A DNA stretch of 64,000 nucleotides, from positions 1 to 64,000 of the forward strand of contig JADZEO010000134.1 in the NCBI GenBank assembly GCA_020850475.1, given 5' to 3'. Shown piece by piece: positions 52,306 through 60,775 of the stretch. Every line of letters begins with the position of its first letter. Within the stretch, counting starts at the first letter, position 1. Source of the stretch: Bdellovibrionales bacterium (GTDB lineage: Bacteria; Bdellovibrionota; Bdellovibrionia; Bdellovibrionales; UBA1609). The notes beneath the pieces were generated by a model that made no database searches, was not told the origin of the DNA, and worked only from the letters and a program-made list of their open reading frames with translations. The translations under genes were made by a program, and so were the position numbers.

Positions 52306-54249
52306 ATGCACCACTCGGATGACCGCATTAAGGTCAAACCCCAATGGGAAAAGAATGCCCATGTGACCCAATCTCAGTACCGAGAACTCTACGAGCAAAG
52401 TGTTCGTAACCCTGAGATCTTTTGGTCTAAGCAAGCTGAGCGCATCACTTGGTACAAAAAATGGAGTAAAGTCAAAGACACCTCCTTCAAAAAACCAGTT
52501 CACATTCGTTGGTTTGAAGGCGGACAGCTCAATGCCTCCTTCAATTGCTTGGATCGTCATCTCAAAGACAAAGCTGATCGCGTGGCCTACTATTGGGAAC
52601 CAGACAATCCGCAGGAAAAGGGGCTCAAGATCACTTACCGTGAGTTGCACGAAAAGGTTTGTCAGCTCGCCAACGTCCTTAAGTCTAACGGAGTTAAGAA
52701 AGGTGATCGCGTCACCATTTACCTGCCGATGATTCCTGAGGCCGTTTATTCGATCTTGGCTTGCGCCCGAATTGGCGCGGTTCACTCGGTGGTGTTTGGC
52801 GGTTTTTCTCCCGACTCACTCGCCAGCCGTATTCAAGATTGCGACAGTAATTTTTTGATTACCGCTGACGAGGGCTATCGCGGTGGCAAAGCAGTACCGC
52901 TCAAAGTGAATGCTGATGCCGCGGCCACAAAGTGTCCGTCGTTGAAAAAAATGTTGGTCGTCCAACGAACCAAGGGTCCGGTTCAGTGGGATCGCCAGCG
53001 CGATGTTTGGTACCACGAAGCGATGGCCAAAGCTTCTCCGGAGTGTGCTCCCGAAGTCATGGACGCCGAAGACCCTTTGTTTATCCTCTACACCTCAGGA
53101 TCAACGGGAAAACCCAAAGGTGCACTCCACACCACCGGCGGCTACATGGTTCATGCGGCCCTCACCCACGAAGTGGTTTTTGATTACAAACCAGCCGATG
53201 TCTACTGGTGTGCGGCGGACGTCGGATGGGTCACTGGTCACAGCTACATCGTCTATGGCCCCTTGGCCAACGGTGCGACCTCGGTATTGTTTGAAGGTGT
53301 GCCGACCTGGCCGACCGCTTCGCGAATTTGGGAAGTCATCGACAAGTACCGGGTCAACATTTTGTACACTGCCCCCACTTTAATTCGCACGCTCATGCGC
53401 GAAGGCGAAGAGATGGTGAAGAAAACTTCTCGCCAGAGTTTGCGTTTACTGGGGTCGGTGGGCGAACCGATTAATCCCGAAGCGTGGAAGTGGTACTATG
53501 AAGTCGCTGGCGACAGTCGCTGCCCCATTGTCGATACTTGGTGGCAAACCGAAACCGGGGGAATCATGATCACTCCTCTGCCGGGTGCGACGGACCTCAA
53601 ACCTGGTTCTGCCTCCCAACCGTTCTTTGGAGTACAGCCGCTGATTGTCGACGACAAAGGCCAAGAACTCTCAGGCCCCTGTGAGGGCAACCTCTGCATC
53701 AAGGACTCGTGGCCGGGACAAATGCGCACGGTCTACAAGGCCCACGATCGGTTTGAAGAAACTTACTTCACCCAATTTCCTGGGCTCTACATGACTGGCG
53801 ACGGCTGTCACCGTGATCAAGATGGTTACTATTGGATCATTGGCCGCGTCGACGATGTGATCAATGTTTCGGGCCATCGCATGGGCACGGCGGAAGTGGA
53901 AAGCTCTCTCGTTGCTCACGAGCAAGTCGCCGAGGCAGCGGTGGTGGGTTTCCCTCACGACATCAAGGGACAAGGCATTTATGCTTTCGTCACTCTCATG
54001 ACTGGTGTTCAGCCCAGCGAATCGCTTCGCAAAGAATTGGTCGAGTGGGTGCGCAAAGACATCGGGCCCATCGCCAAGCCCGACGTGATCCAATTTGCTC
54101 CCGCTTTGCCTAAAACTCGCAGTGGTAAAATCATGCGACGGATTTTGCGCAAGGTGGCTTGTAAGGATGAAGCCCACATCGGCGACGTGACCACCTTGGC
54201 AGACCCCAGTGTGGTTGAATCACTCATTCGCGAACGCATATTGTCCTGA
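52306..54249 (+). CDS. acs: Acetyl-CoA synthetase (AMP-forming)
   Basis: This 647-residue acetate-CoA ligase makes acetyl-CoA from acetate, ATP and CoA via acetyl-AMP. Motifs are all present: [15 protein letters not shown], the P-loop [87 protein letters not shown], and the C-terminal catalytic Lys in [15 protein letters not shown], which is the site of regulatory acetylation in this family. Length is standard (E. coli Acs has 652). TAGGAGGGC precedes the ATG. It is a single-gene unit by position; no actP or acetyltransferase gene is next to it. Confidence 0.97.
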   Translation: MHHSDDRIKVKPQWEKNAHVTQSQYRELYEQSVRNPEIFWSKQAERITWYKKWSKVKDTSFKKPVHIRWFEGGQLNASFNCLDRHLKDKADRVAYYWEPDNPQEKGLKITYRELHEKVCQLANVLKSNGVKKGDRVTIYLPMIPEAVYSILACARIGAVHSVVFGGFSPDSLASRIQDCDSNFLITADEGYRGGKAVPLKVNADAAATKCPSLKKMLVVQRTKGPVQWDRQRDVWYHEAMAKASPECAPEVMDAEDPLFILYTSGSTGKPKGALHTTGGYMVHAALTHEVVFDYKPADVYWCAADVGWVTGHSYIVYGPLANGATSVLFEGVPTWPTASRIWEVIDKYRVNILYTAPTLIRTLMREGEEMVKKTSRQSLRLLGSVGEPINPEAWKWYYEVAGDSRCPIVDTWWQTETGGIMITPLPGATDLKPGSASQPFFGVQPLIVDDKGQELSGPCEGNLCIKDSWPGQMRTVYKAHDRFEETYFTQFPGLYMTGDGCHRDQDGYYWIIGRVDDVINVSGHRMGTAEVESSLVAHEQVAEAAVVGFPHDIKGQGIYAFVTLMTGVQPSESLRKELVEWVRKDIGPIAKPDVIQFAPALPKTRSGKIMRRILRKVACKDEAHIGDVTTLADPSVVESLIRERILS

Positions 54250-54275
54250 AGACCAGACTCTTTGGGTCTTAAGCT

Positions 54276-55097
54276 CTAGTAGCGGACGGCTAAGGTCAGT
54301 GCGGGGAGATACAGCCCCGCATAGACGTCGGCCATGTAACTATCGAGTTCGTTGACGATGGCTTGTTCCAGGGCTCCCCCACTCAGTCCGGGAATATCCA
54401 TCGTTGTGGTCGACGAAATGGGATGCAACACCGCTAAACTCAAATCCCAAAACCACCGGCCCTTCCACTGTGAAGTGTAGCCAAAGCCTAATTTGAACGC
54501 GGTCACTTCGCCCTCAATGGGGATTTGCGTATTCCCGCTCGCACCAGGAAGTGTCCGCCCTAATAAAACCTCGAGCACGTCCTTGCCGGTTGATTGGGAC
54601 TGACCGCGCAAAGCGCCGATTCCTCCTTCAAGATACCAGCGACGGTAATTTCCTACGGCATAGCGACCGCCGACTTCGATATAGGTCGAACCCGGCAACA
54701 AGGTTCGCACCAAATCGCCCGTCTCTGAATCATAGGCGCCAATGCTTTGGGCAATCGAGTCGGCGCTCGACACAAAGGGGTCAGGGACAACTCCGCCTTG
54801 CAAATAAAACATGAGCCGCGAACCAATGCGCACAGCACCTTGAGCTCCCACCGCGATCGGAAACATCGCCAACGCCGCCGCATGAAAACTAAAGACCGGA
54901 CCACTCGCGGACTCCGGCGGTGCCATGGATTTTTTCGCTTGTTCCGCAGTGTCTTCATCGTCCATGGGAGTAATGATGGTGGTTTTGGGCGGTTTTTTAG
55001 ATTTGCGCGGTGAGGTTTGCCCAAGCGCCGAGAGGGGGGCCAGTGTCAACAAGCTCGCGAGCACCCAAAGAGAGATCTTGGCCGCTAGAGCCTTCAC
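54276..55097 (-). CDS. Secreted, probably barrel-type envelope protein
   Basis: This 273-residue protein has a signal peptide (KISLWVLASLLTLAPLSALG) and a basic/acidic disordered stretch (PRKSKKPPKTTIITPMDDEDTAEQAKKS). It continues with barrel-like strands (FSFHAAALAMFPIAVGAQGAVRIGSRLMFYLQGGV, TYIEVGGRYAVGNYRRWYLEGGIGAL, EVTAFKLGFGYTSQWKGRWFWDLSLAVL) and an end in LAVRY. It probably forms an eight- to ten-stranded outer-membrane barrel. GTG start with GAGGAGAAACC upstream; the GTG overlaps the stop of lgt by 4 bp, so the two genes are coupled in translation. No known family. Confidence 0.7.
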   Translation of the reverse strand: MKALAAKISLWVLASLLTLAPLSALGQTSPRKSKKPPKTTIITPMDDEDTAEQAKKSMAPPESASGPVFSFHAAALAMFPIAVGAQGAVRIGSRLMFYLQGGVVPDPFVSSADSIAQSIGAYDSETGDLVRTLLPGSTYIEVGGRYAVGNYRRWYLEGGIGALRGQSQSTGKDVLEVLLGRTLPGASGNTQIPIEGEVTAFKLGFGYTSQWKGRWFWDLSLAVLHPISSTTTMDIPGLSGGALEQAIVNELDSYMADVYAGLYLPALTLAVRY

Positions 55098-56188
55098 GGT
55101 TTCTCCTCATCGGGGCCCTTGAGTAATCCTCCCAGCCGAGGATTGTCGGTCTTAAGCGTGACAATCAAATAGCCCGTCGACAGGGCAAAAAAACCAACAC
55201 TGAGCCATTGCCCGCGCGTCAGTCCCAGCCATTGGTAACCAATATGGGCATCGGGCATGCGAAACTGCTCACCGATGATTCGCGCGATCGAATAGCAAAA
55301 CCCAAAGAGGCTGGCGACCAAGCCGGCTTTACGGGGTTTGAGCCAAAACAAAGTCAGCACGACCCACACCAAAAAGCCCTCTAGAAATGACTGATACAAT
55401 TGGCTGGCATGCCTTGGAGTCAGAACGGTTTGTAAGGCGTCGACCACCGCCGTCTGCCCCGTCTGCGTGGCCGTAATGACTTGTTCGATCACGGCATTGA
55501 CGTTTTCATGTGCAACGGAATCAAGGCGATAACGATTCACCCACTCGTTCCAAACTTCGGGCGTGAGATTGAGCATTTGGCCCTTAGAGTCTTTGACCCC
55601 GCCGAGCGCGGGCAGCACCGGAACCAGCCGCTTCAGCTCTTGGACTTGGTAGTTGGCCCAATAATAAAGCTCGGTGGGGAATTTTACGGCCCACTTAAAG
55701 CTTTCATCCGCGGCGCGCCCGTAGAGTTCGCCGTTGATAAAGTTCGCAATCCTCCCAAAGGTAAAGCCAATGGTGCAGCCATAGGAGGTCAAATCAACCA
55801 AATGCAAACGGGAATACTTCCCGCGGTGGGCAAACCACAAGCAGACCAAAATCACGCCCAAAAAGCCCCCGTGACTAGCCATTCCTCCCTTGTGAACTTC
55901 GAGTACTCCCCAAAAAGGCAGCTCGGAGCTAAACTGCCAAAACAGCTCGGGAGAGTAAAAAAGACAGTAACCGAGGCGACCGCCTGCCAGAGTTCCGATT
56001 GCCACCCAGGTGATGAAATCACCCGCCCGGTCCACGGGAAGCTGAATTCGCCCGCGCTTGGCCAGCCAAACAAAGATTAAATAACTCCCAACAAATCCCG
56101 CCAAATAGGCCAGGCCGTACCACCGGATACCCATGGTCTCGGTGAATTGAATCGCAAAGGGATCGAGTTGATGCACGTAGTGGGTCAC
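55094..56188 (-). CDS. lgt: Prolipoprotein diacylglyceryl transferase with insertion
   Basis: This inner-membrane Lgt of 364 residues transfers diacylglycerol from phosphatidylglycerol to the lipobox Cys, the first step of lipoprotein maturation. Key motifs: GIRWYGLAYLAGF at the N-terminus, GGMASHGGFLGV (essential His), GRIANFINGELYGR (signature Arg/Asn/Gly), and RIIGEQFRMPDAHIG at the end. Between the ELYYW segment and LTPRHASQLYQSFLEG, about 80-90 residues are inserted compared with the usual 270-290 residue enzyme. I start at the GTG behind GAGAGG (VTHYVHQLDPF); the track's start is 110 codons earlier and covers the divergent maf promoter region. The window's many lipoproteins are its substrates. 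Confidence 0.93.
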   Translation of the reverse strand: MTHYVHQLDPFAIQFTETMGIRWYGLAYLAGFVGSYLIFVWLAKRGRIQLPVDRAGDFITWVAIGTLAGGRLGYCLFYSPELFWQFSSELPFWGVLEVHKGGMASHGGFLGVILVCLWFAHRGKYSRLHLVDLTSYGCTIGFTFGRIANFINGELYGRAADESFKWAVKFPTELYYWANYQVQELKRLVPVLPALGGVKDSKGQMLNLTPEVWNEWVNRYRLDSVAHENVNAVIEQVITATQTGQTAVVDALQTVLTPRHASQLYQSFLEGFLVWVVLTLFWLKPRKAGLVASLFGFCYSIARIIGEQFRMPDAHIGYQWLGLTRGQWLSVGFFALSTGYLIVTLKTDNPRLGGLLKGPDEEKP

Positions 56189-56275
56189 AAGCTGCCTCTC
56201 AGTAAGTCCATTTTTCGATTGAGCCTTGCACGGCAATTCTATATCAAGGGACTGGATATTTTCACGGAGTTTGCG

Positions 56276-56935
56276 GTGAGTATGACACAGAGTGCAGAAT
56301 CCCCACGTATCATTCTGGCGAGCACCTCTCCCTATCGGAAGAAGCAGCTCGAAAGCTGGGGGCTGCCGTTTGCGGCCGTCAAACCGACATGTAACGAGGA
56401 AGACCTCAAAACGAGCTTTTACGGAAGCCCTCAGGAGCTTTGCCGCCACTTGGCCGAAGCCAAAGCCCAGTCCATTGCCCAACTCCACCCCGAAGCTTTG
56501 GTTATTGGCTCCGATCAAATCGCCGTCGCTCCTTCTGGAGTGGTGCTCGATAAACCCGGATCAAGTGCGAAGGCCGCAGCCCAGCTTCGCCAATTGTCGG
56601 GCCACACCCATTCCTTAATCACGGGCCTCGCCGTAATTTATTTGGGCCAAACATTTCGCGCCCACGAAGTCATCGAAGTAACCCTGCGCGATCTTACGAT
56701 TGAGGAAATTGCCGCCTACGTTGCCCAAGATGACCCTTGGGACTGTGCGGGCGCCTACAAGTTGGAGCAGTTGGGAATTTGTCTGGTAAAGGAAATTAAG
56801 GGACGCGATCCCAGTTCGATTCAGGGGCTACCAATGATGGCACTGAGTGAGGCTTTTTTAGAATTACTGGGAGCTCTGCCTTTTCAGCTGAAACACCGTC
56901 TCCCGCTCATCAATACAGGAGAATCGCATGACTAA
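56276..56935 (+). CDS. Maf/YceF-like nucleotide pyrophosphatase
   Basis: This 219-residue Maf protein hydrolyses non-canonical or modified NTPs. ILASTSPYRKKQLESWGLPF has the S-x-x-R/YR pattern typical of the YceF branch (m7GTP pyrophosphatase in E. coli), VIGSDQIAVAPSGVVLDKPG holds the catalytic Asp and Gln, and LSGHTHSLITGLAVI and DPWDCAGAYKLEQLG follow the family order. The track ORF begins 43 codons earlier inside the lgt promoter; GGAG with 6-bp spacing supports the GTG two codons before MTQSAESP. It overlaps hemB by 8 bp, so both are translated together. Confidence 0.9.
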   Translation: MSMTQSAESPRIILASTSPYRKKQLESWGLPFAAVKPTCNEEDLKTSFYGSPQELCRHLAEAKAQSIAQLHPEALVIGSDQIAVAPSGVVLDKPGSSAKAAAQLRQLSGHTHSLITGLAVIYLGQTFRAHEVIEVTLRDLTIEEIAAYVAQDDPWDCAGAYKLEQLGICLVKEIKGRDPSSIQGLPMMALSEAFLELLGALPFQLKHRLPLINTGESHD

Positions 56936-57917
56936 GTCGACACCCTTGCTGACTCAACGTCCACGGCGCCTACGGCGCAGTGAAGCCACTCGTCGGCTCA
57001 CCCAGGAAACTTGGCTGCGTCCTGAGGACTTTGTTTACCCGTTGTTTGTCATGGAAGGTAAAAACAGCAGCGAACCCATTGGCTCGATGCCGGGACAATT
57101 CCGCTGGACGCCAGATCTTTTGGTGCGGCAAGCGCGTGAGGCCTTTGATTTGGGGGTACCGGCGGTCGCCCTCTTTCCCAAAATTGACAATTCCCTAAAA
57201 AATTCCCGCGCCACTGAATCCACCAATCGTGAAGGACTGCTCCCGCGCACCGTAACTTTGCTCAAAGAAAATGTGCCCGGTCTGACTGTGATCACCGACG
57301 TGGCCATGGATCCCTATTCCAGTGACGGCCATGACGGTCTGGTCGAAAACGGCGAGATTCTCAACGACCCAACTTTGGAGATCTTGGGTCAAATGGCCTT
57401 GGTCCAAGCCAATGCCGGCGCCGACTTTGTCGCACCTTCTGACATGATGGATGGGCGGGTGGGATTTTTGCGTCAGGTTCTCGATCAGGCGGGCCACACC
57501 GAGGTTGGAATCATCAGTTACTCGGCAAAATATGCTTCGTGTTTTTATGGACCCTTTCGCGAGGCCTTAGACTCGGCTCCGCGGGCGGGCGACAAAAAAA
57601 CCTACCAAATGAATCCCGCCAATCAGCGCGAGGCCATTCGAGAAATCAAGCTGGATCTTGCCGAAGGGGCCGACCTGGTCATGGTTAAGCCCGCTTTGGC
57701 TTACTTGGACGTAATTGCCCAAGCCAAAGCGCTGAGTGAGGTTCCCGTTGCGGCATACAATGTGAGCGGCGAATACGCGATGATCAAAGCCGCGGCGGAA
57801 AAAGGTTGGCTCAACGAAAAAGGCGCGGCTCTTGAGAGCCTTTTAGCCATCAAACGGGCTGGCGCTGACGTGATTTTTACCTACTGGGCCTTGCAAGCGG
57901 CGAAGTGGCTCCAGTAA
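56928..57917 (+). CDS. hemB: Porphobilinogen synthase (ALA dehydratase)
   Basis: This 329-residue enzyme condenses two 5-aminolevulinate molecules to porphobilinogen in haem synthesis. Active-site lysines are in SYSAKYASCFYGPF and VMVKPALAYLD. The metal-site region reads TDVAMDPYSSDGHDG, with Asp in place of the Cys triad of zinc enzymes, so it belongs to the magnesium-type (Pseudomonas-like) group. RLRRSEATRRLTQETWL is the usual N-terminal arm. CAGGAGAATCGC precedes the ATG. Downstream lies a repeat array and a RAYT gene on the other strand. Confidence 0.97.
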   Translation: MTKSTPLLTQRPRRLRRSEATRRLTQETWLRPEDFVYPLFVMEGKNSSEPIGSMPGQFRWTPDLLVRQAREAFDLGVPAVALFPKIDNSLKNSRATESTNREGLLPRTVTLLKENVPGLTVITDVAMDPYSSDGHDGLVENGEILNDPTLEILGQMALVQANAGADFVAPSDMMDGRVGFLRQVLDQAGHTEVGIISYSAKYASCFYGPFREALDSAPRAGDKKTYQMNPANQREAIREIKLDLAEGADLVMVKPALAYLDVIAQAKALSEVPVAAYNVSGEYAMIKAAAEKGWLNEKGAALESLLAIKRAGADVIFTYWALQAAKWLQ

Positions 57918-57928
57918 AGGGCGTCTGA

Positions 57929-57982
57929 GCGCGCCACCAAACATTGGCGCCCCACCAAACCTTGGCGCGCCACCCATCTTGG
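57929..57982. repeat. 18-bp tandem repeat, three copies
   Basis: GCGCGCCACCAAACATTG, GCGCCCCACCAAACCTTG and GCGCGCCACCCATCTTGG lie head to tail between hemB and the second RAYT unit. The array runs directly into the left inverted repeat. Confidence 0.9.
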
Positions 57983-58944
57983 GATCAATACTGTTCGGTT
58001 AAGGAATCGGTTAAGGCCTTGAGGGCGTGAACTCGCCCCCTCTAACCTGCGACTTCGGTTGCTCAAACCTGGAGTCTAGTTATTTGAACCTCAAATTTAC
58101 GCTTGAAATTCTCAAGACTCTTACCCCTCAATCGTTCCCGGTACACCCAGCGGTGGAATTTTTCCAAGTATAATTCCCTTGCCTCCGTCGAACCCCGGCC
58201 TTCGATTTGATTGGCTTTAATATAACCAAATAAATTAAGTTCCTCACGTCGTGACACCAAAACGCGAGTAAAGGCTTGGCCTTGCCAGAACCTCCCAAAC
58301 TTTTTACCCCGCCTAGCGCCCGTGAGAGTTCGGGCGATCAAGGTGGTGACGGACACCAAAAAAGCTTGAAATAGCGGCCGGGAAGCAATGCGAATTTTCA
58401 GATGAAGGTGGTTGCCTACGTTAGCAAACTGACAAATGCGCACGCCAAATTTTCTCGCTTTCTCTCGAATAATGGTTTCGACGACGGGTTTGTTCTGGTG
58501 AGTAAGAAAACTCAAACTGCCCTTGGCCTTATGGGACTTCAACACCAAATGAATCGGACGAGTGGTTGAAAGTGGTCTCTCTAATTTTCGGTGACCTTTG
58601 GTTTCGACCCCACCGTGGTGGGTGCGCCCGTAGCGCAGGCGGGTTTGACGTGTATCAAAGTAATCAAAAAGGTTCGATTGTTTTGCCTTCATGTGGGCAC
58701 TATAGTAATAGATGTATATATAGTCAAATTATTTCACATATAAGTCTATATTTTTACATGATTTTTGGGAGGTGCGAGGCTCCAGTGGCAAAATGCTCAA
58801 GCGACGCAAAATGGGCTAAAAGGCGCGCCATCCAACTCCTCAAAGTGTGGGTTTGGTCGATCTTATTAATGAAAACGCAGCCATCAATCGCCTCCCCAAG
58901 GGAAGAGCGGTGAAAATAGCTTGTTTACCGAACAGTATTGATCC
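57982..58944. mobile_element. RAYT unit bounded by 18-bp inverted repeats
   Basis: GGATCAATACTGTTCGGT occurs at 57982-57999 and its exact reverse complement at 58927-58944, enclosing the second RAYT gene; with one mismatch the match extends to 21 bp. Inside the left copy, TCGGTTAAGGAA is repeated directly. The layout fits a REP-like pair around a Y1 transposase gene, or a small element of 963 bp with terminal inverted repeats; no target-site duplication was seen. Confidence 0.7.
58063..58692 (-). CDS. RAYT (REP-associated Y1 transposase) gene 2
   Basis: This 209-residue Y1-transposase-family protein has RPIHLVLKSHKAKGSLSFL at the fold start, the HUH-type motif in VGNHLHLKI, and the catalytic Tyr in NLFGYIKANQIEGRG. 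The C-terminal basic part (RVYRERLRGKSLENFKRKF) is suited to binding DNA hairpins. It resembles the first RAYT (ILKSSQAKGSRSFL and VGNHLHLLI match) but is complete. A strongly AT-rich stretch (58700-58760) in front is probably the promoter. A target for it could be the inverted repeats on each side. Confidence 0.85.
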   Translation of the reverse strand: MKAKQSNLFDYFDTRQTRLRYGRTHHGGVETKGHRKLERPLSTTRPIHLVLKSHKAKGSLSFLTHQNKPVVETIIREKARKFGVRICQFANVGNHLHLKIRIASRPLFQAFLVSVTTLIARTLTGARRGKKFGRFWQGQAFTRVLVSRREELNLFGYIKANQIEGRGSTEARELYLEKFHRWVYRERLRGKSLENFKRKFEVQITRLQV

Positions 58945-59142
58945 TAGGAGAGCTCAGGCCAACCTAAGATTGCCGATCCAACTGGACTCAACTTTGGTGG
59001 GGAATTGATCCTTGTTGGGGCTCAAAATCCTGCTAAATTGGCTACCGGTAACGGCGCCTCTTTCTCTTTTTGGACATTAAGATAATATAGTAACAGGAAG
59101 TGTCTGGTATGTTTTTCGGCAAATAGCGACAAGGATGGTCCT
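58693..59142. other. Intergenic region with right inverted repeat
   Basis: These 450 bp lie between two divergently transcribed genes. The part next to the RAYT gene is AT-rich (ATAGATGTATATATAGTC). The right copy of the 18-bp inverted repeat is at 58927-58944; after it CCTAGGAGAGC and AATTGATCC(TTG)TTGGGG follow. The ORF-track entry here (58566-58913) is not convincing. No RNA gene seen. Confidence 0.55.
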
Positions 59143-60186
59143 ATGATGGTTGATCGTACGTTAGCTAAGAGGATTGGAAAAATCATTTTAAGTGGTTGGT
59201 TGATGGCGAGCGCCCCTGGCGCAACTTACGCCGAGTCTTCAGCCGACTCGCTGGCGGATCATCTCCAAAAAACCCAACAAGTATTTAAGTCCCACTCCAC
59301 CAATCGAACGCTCTTTGAAGAACTCTTTAAAACCCCTCTCTTAAGCCAAAAAGATCGGGAGTGGTACTTAAAGACCTACCAAGAAATTCTCGACCAAGCT
59401 CCGCCCGCTGTCGTGGTCGACTCCACTTCCTTGACCTTTAAGGGCACCGAAGGTCAAGCCGACGTCAAGATCGAAGTGGTCGATGCCACTCGAGGGATGT
59501 TTAAGATTGTCGGCTATGATGCCGAGTTTGACTTTGAAAAGAAAGGGCTTAAGCACCACGTTCAATATGTGGAAAAGATTTTGCGCAAACAAGCGAAGGC
59601 GAAGAAAAACGCGGCTCATTCAATCTATGATCTCCTGATTCCGGAAACGCAAGCTTTAAGTTGGCCCTTATTTGTCGGCGTTGGTGTCGTTGGAGCTGCA
59701 TATTACATCTATCAGTGGTCAAACAGTTCGCTTAGTAATTTGAGCAATGTCTCCAAAATCAATTCTGTTACCGAGGCCAGTCTCTCCTGTACGGGGACAC
59801 CTCAGGCCGAAGGCGTCTGTGTTGATTCCACAGGAACACGGGCTTTTGAAGCCACGGTGGTCAGAAACGGGAAAGTCGAACGCTACTACATCTGTAGCCG
59901 CCGCGCTGAAGAATCAAAGATGGCTGGCTCATTTGTTCGCATTGCCGACGATGATGGTGATCAAACGGCTGAGCGCTACAACTTCACTGACGCAACTCAA
60001 AATACTTCAGAGCCCCCTCACAAGCTAGCCGCTGATGAGGCCACCCGCATCCGGGCAGTGGTTGCGGCAATTGCCAACTGCTGCCAGTCCAAAAAGAGTG
60101 AATGTTCCGAATACATCACCAAACGACTTCCCTTACGCGATCACACACGCAAAAATGCCGATCAACTTTCAGGCAGTGCTCGCTAA
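59143..60186 (+). CDS. Exported membrane-anchored protein of unknown function
   Basis: This 347-residue protein has an N-terminal signal (KIILSGWLMASAPGATYA), a helical domain to about 80, a short beta domain (PAVVVDSTSLTFKGTEGQADVKIEVVDATRGMFKIVGYDAEF) and a membrane segment (WPLFVGVGVVGAAYYIYQW, about 183-202). It ends in a Cys-containing C-terminal domain (SCTGTPQAEGVCVDSTG, ICSRRAEE, NCCQSKKSEC). The signal plus internal helix suggests an inner-membrane protein with the C-terminal part on the cytoplasmic side, or two secreted parts. No family recognised. A hairpin follows 33 bp after the stop. Confidence 0.65.
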   Translation: MMVDRTLAKRIGKIILSGWLMASAPGATYAESSADSLADHLQKTQQVFKSHSTNRTLFEELFKTPLLSQKDREWYLKTYQEILDQAPPAVVVDSTSLTFKGTEGQADVKIEVVDATRGMFKIVGYDAEFDFEKKGLKHHVQYVEKILRKQAKAKKNAAHSIYDLLIPETQALSWPLFVGVGVVGAAYYIYQWSNSSLSNLSNVSKINSVTEASLSCTGTPQAEGVCVDSTGTRAFEATVVRNGKVERYYICSRRAEESKMAGSFVRIADDDGDQTAERYNFTDATQNTSEPPHKLAADEATRIRAVVAAIANCCQSKKSECSEYITKRLPLRDHTRKNADQLSGSAR

Positions 60187-60218
60187 GTTTTTTTAAAACT
60201 CAAGCTCATTAAAACACC

Positions 60219-60247
60219 AACGCCTGACCCACGGGGGATCAGGCGTT
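60219..60247 (+). terminator. Hairpin after 60186, probable terminator
   Basis: AACGCCTGA-N11-TCAGGCGTT is a perfect 9-bp stem placed between convergent genes. The T-run after it is short (TTTGG), so termination is plausible but weak. Confidence 0.5.
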
Positions 60248-60278
60248 TGGCATCGAACCTGAGTTCTTAACTCACAAT

Positions 60279-60722
60279 TTAGGGATTCGCCGGATCTTGC
60301 CCAGGATCTTGTCCCGGGTCTTGCCCAGGATCTTGTCCCGGGTCTTGTCCAGGGTCTTGCCCCGGGTCTTGTCCCGGATCTTGTCCAGGATCTTGCCCAG
60401 GATCTTGTCCAGGATCTTGACCAGGATCTTGCCCCGGGTCTTGACCAGGATCTTGTCCTGGATCTTGCCCTGGATCTTGTCCTGGATCACCCGGGTCGAC
60501 CGGTGGGGGTTGAGAACCGACGTAGTCGTCCTCGGTTACGCAGAAAAAGATTTCGCCTTCGCGCTCAACGCGCCAAACACGATCAGCAAGGTGATCGAAC
60601 TCACCTTGATAGACGTGCTGAGAGATACACACCATCTCGACGTCTTCTTGGGCCATGGCGAGTGGTCCCGTGATAAGTAGCCACGCTGTCGCAGCGGCCC
60701 CTACCAGAAATAGTTTTTTCAT
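60279..60722 (-). CDS. Secreted protein with 16 Asp-Pro-Gly-Gln repeats
   Basis: This 147-residue protein has a signal peptide (MKKLFLVGAAATAWLLITGPLAMA) and a domain of about 45 residues with two cysteines (MVCISQHVYQGEFDHLADRVWRVEREGEIFFCVTEDDY). It then carries a long, uncharged-looking but acidic tail of (DPGQ)n ending in DPANP. The tail would be extended and hydrophilic, like linkers or adhesive stalks of surface proteins. GGAGGCATCT precedes the ATG. No sorting motif or lipobox is present. No function can be given. Confidence 0.78.
   Translation of the reverse strand: MKKLFLVGAAATAWLLITGPLAMAQEDVEMVCISQHVYQGEFDHLADRVWRVEREGEIFFCVTEDDYVGSQPPPVDPGDPGQDPGQDPGQDPGQDPGQDPGQDPGQDPGQDPGQDPGQDPGQDPGQDPGQDPGQDPGQDPGQDPANP
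60292..60483. repeat. 12-bp tandem repeat, 16 copies, coding
   Basis: Sixteen in-frame copies of GGATCTTGTCCA-type units encode Pro-Gly-Gln-Asp. The units differ at third codon positions only (GAT/GAC, GGA/GGG/GGT, CCT/CCG/CCA), so the DNA has diverged while the peptide stayed identical. Confidence 0.95.
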
Positions 60723-60775
60723 AGATGCCTCCTTATAGATTTGTGTCTGAAAGTGGAAGATTCCACTTTCTCAAT

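Noticed and set aside
52189-52785. 198-residue minus-strand ORF
   Set aside because: Lies inside acs, in antisense; the acs reading frame is complete with all motifs.
54250-54275. Terminator between acs and the convergent barrel gene
   Set aside because: AAGACC...GGTCTT can pair but there is no T-run; too weak to list as a feature.
55481-56080. 199-residue plus-strand ORF
   Set aside because: Antisense shadow of lgt, which carries the conserved Lgt motifs.
58566-58913. 115-residue plus-strand ORF
   Set aside because: First half is antisense to the RAYT gene; second half has no support.
60292-60490. CRISPR or non-coding repeat
   Set aside because: 12-bp in-frame coding repeats with synonymous variation only; clearly part of a protein gene.
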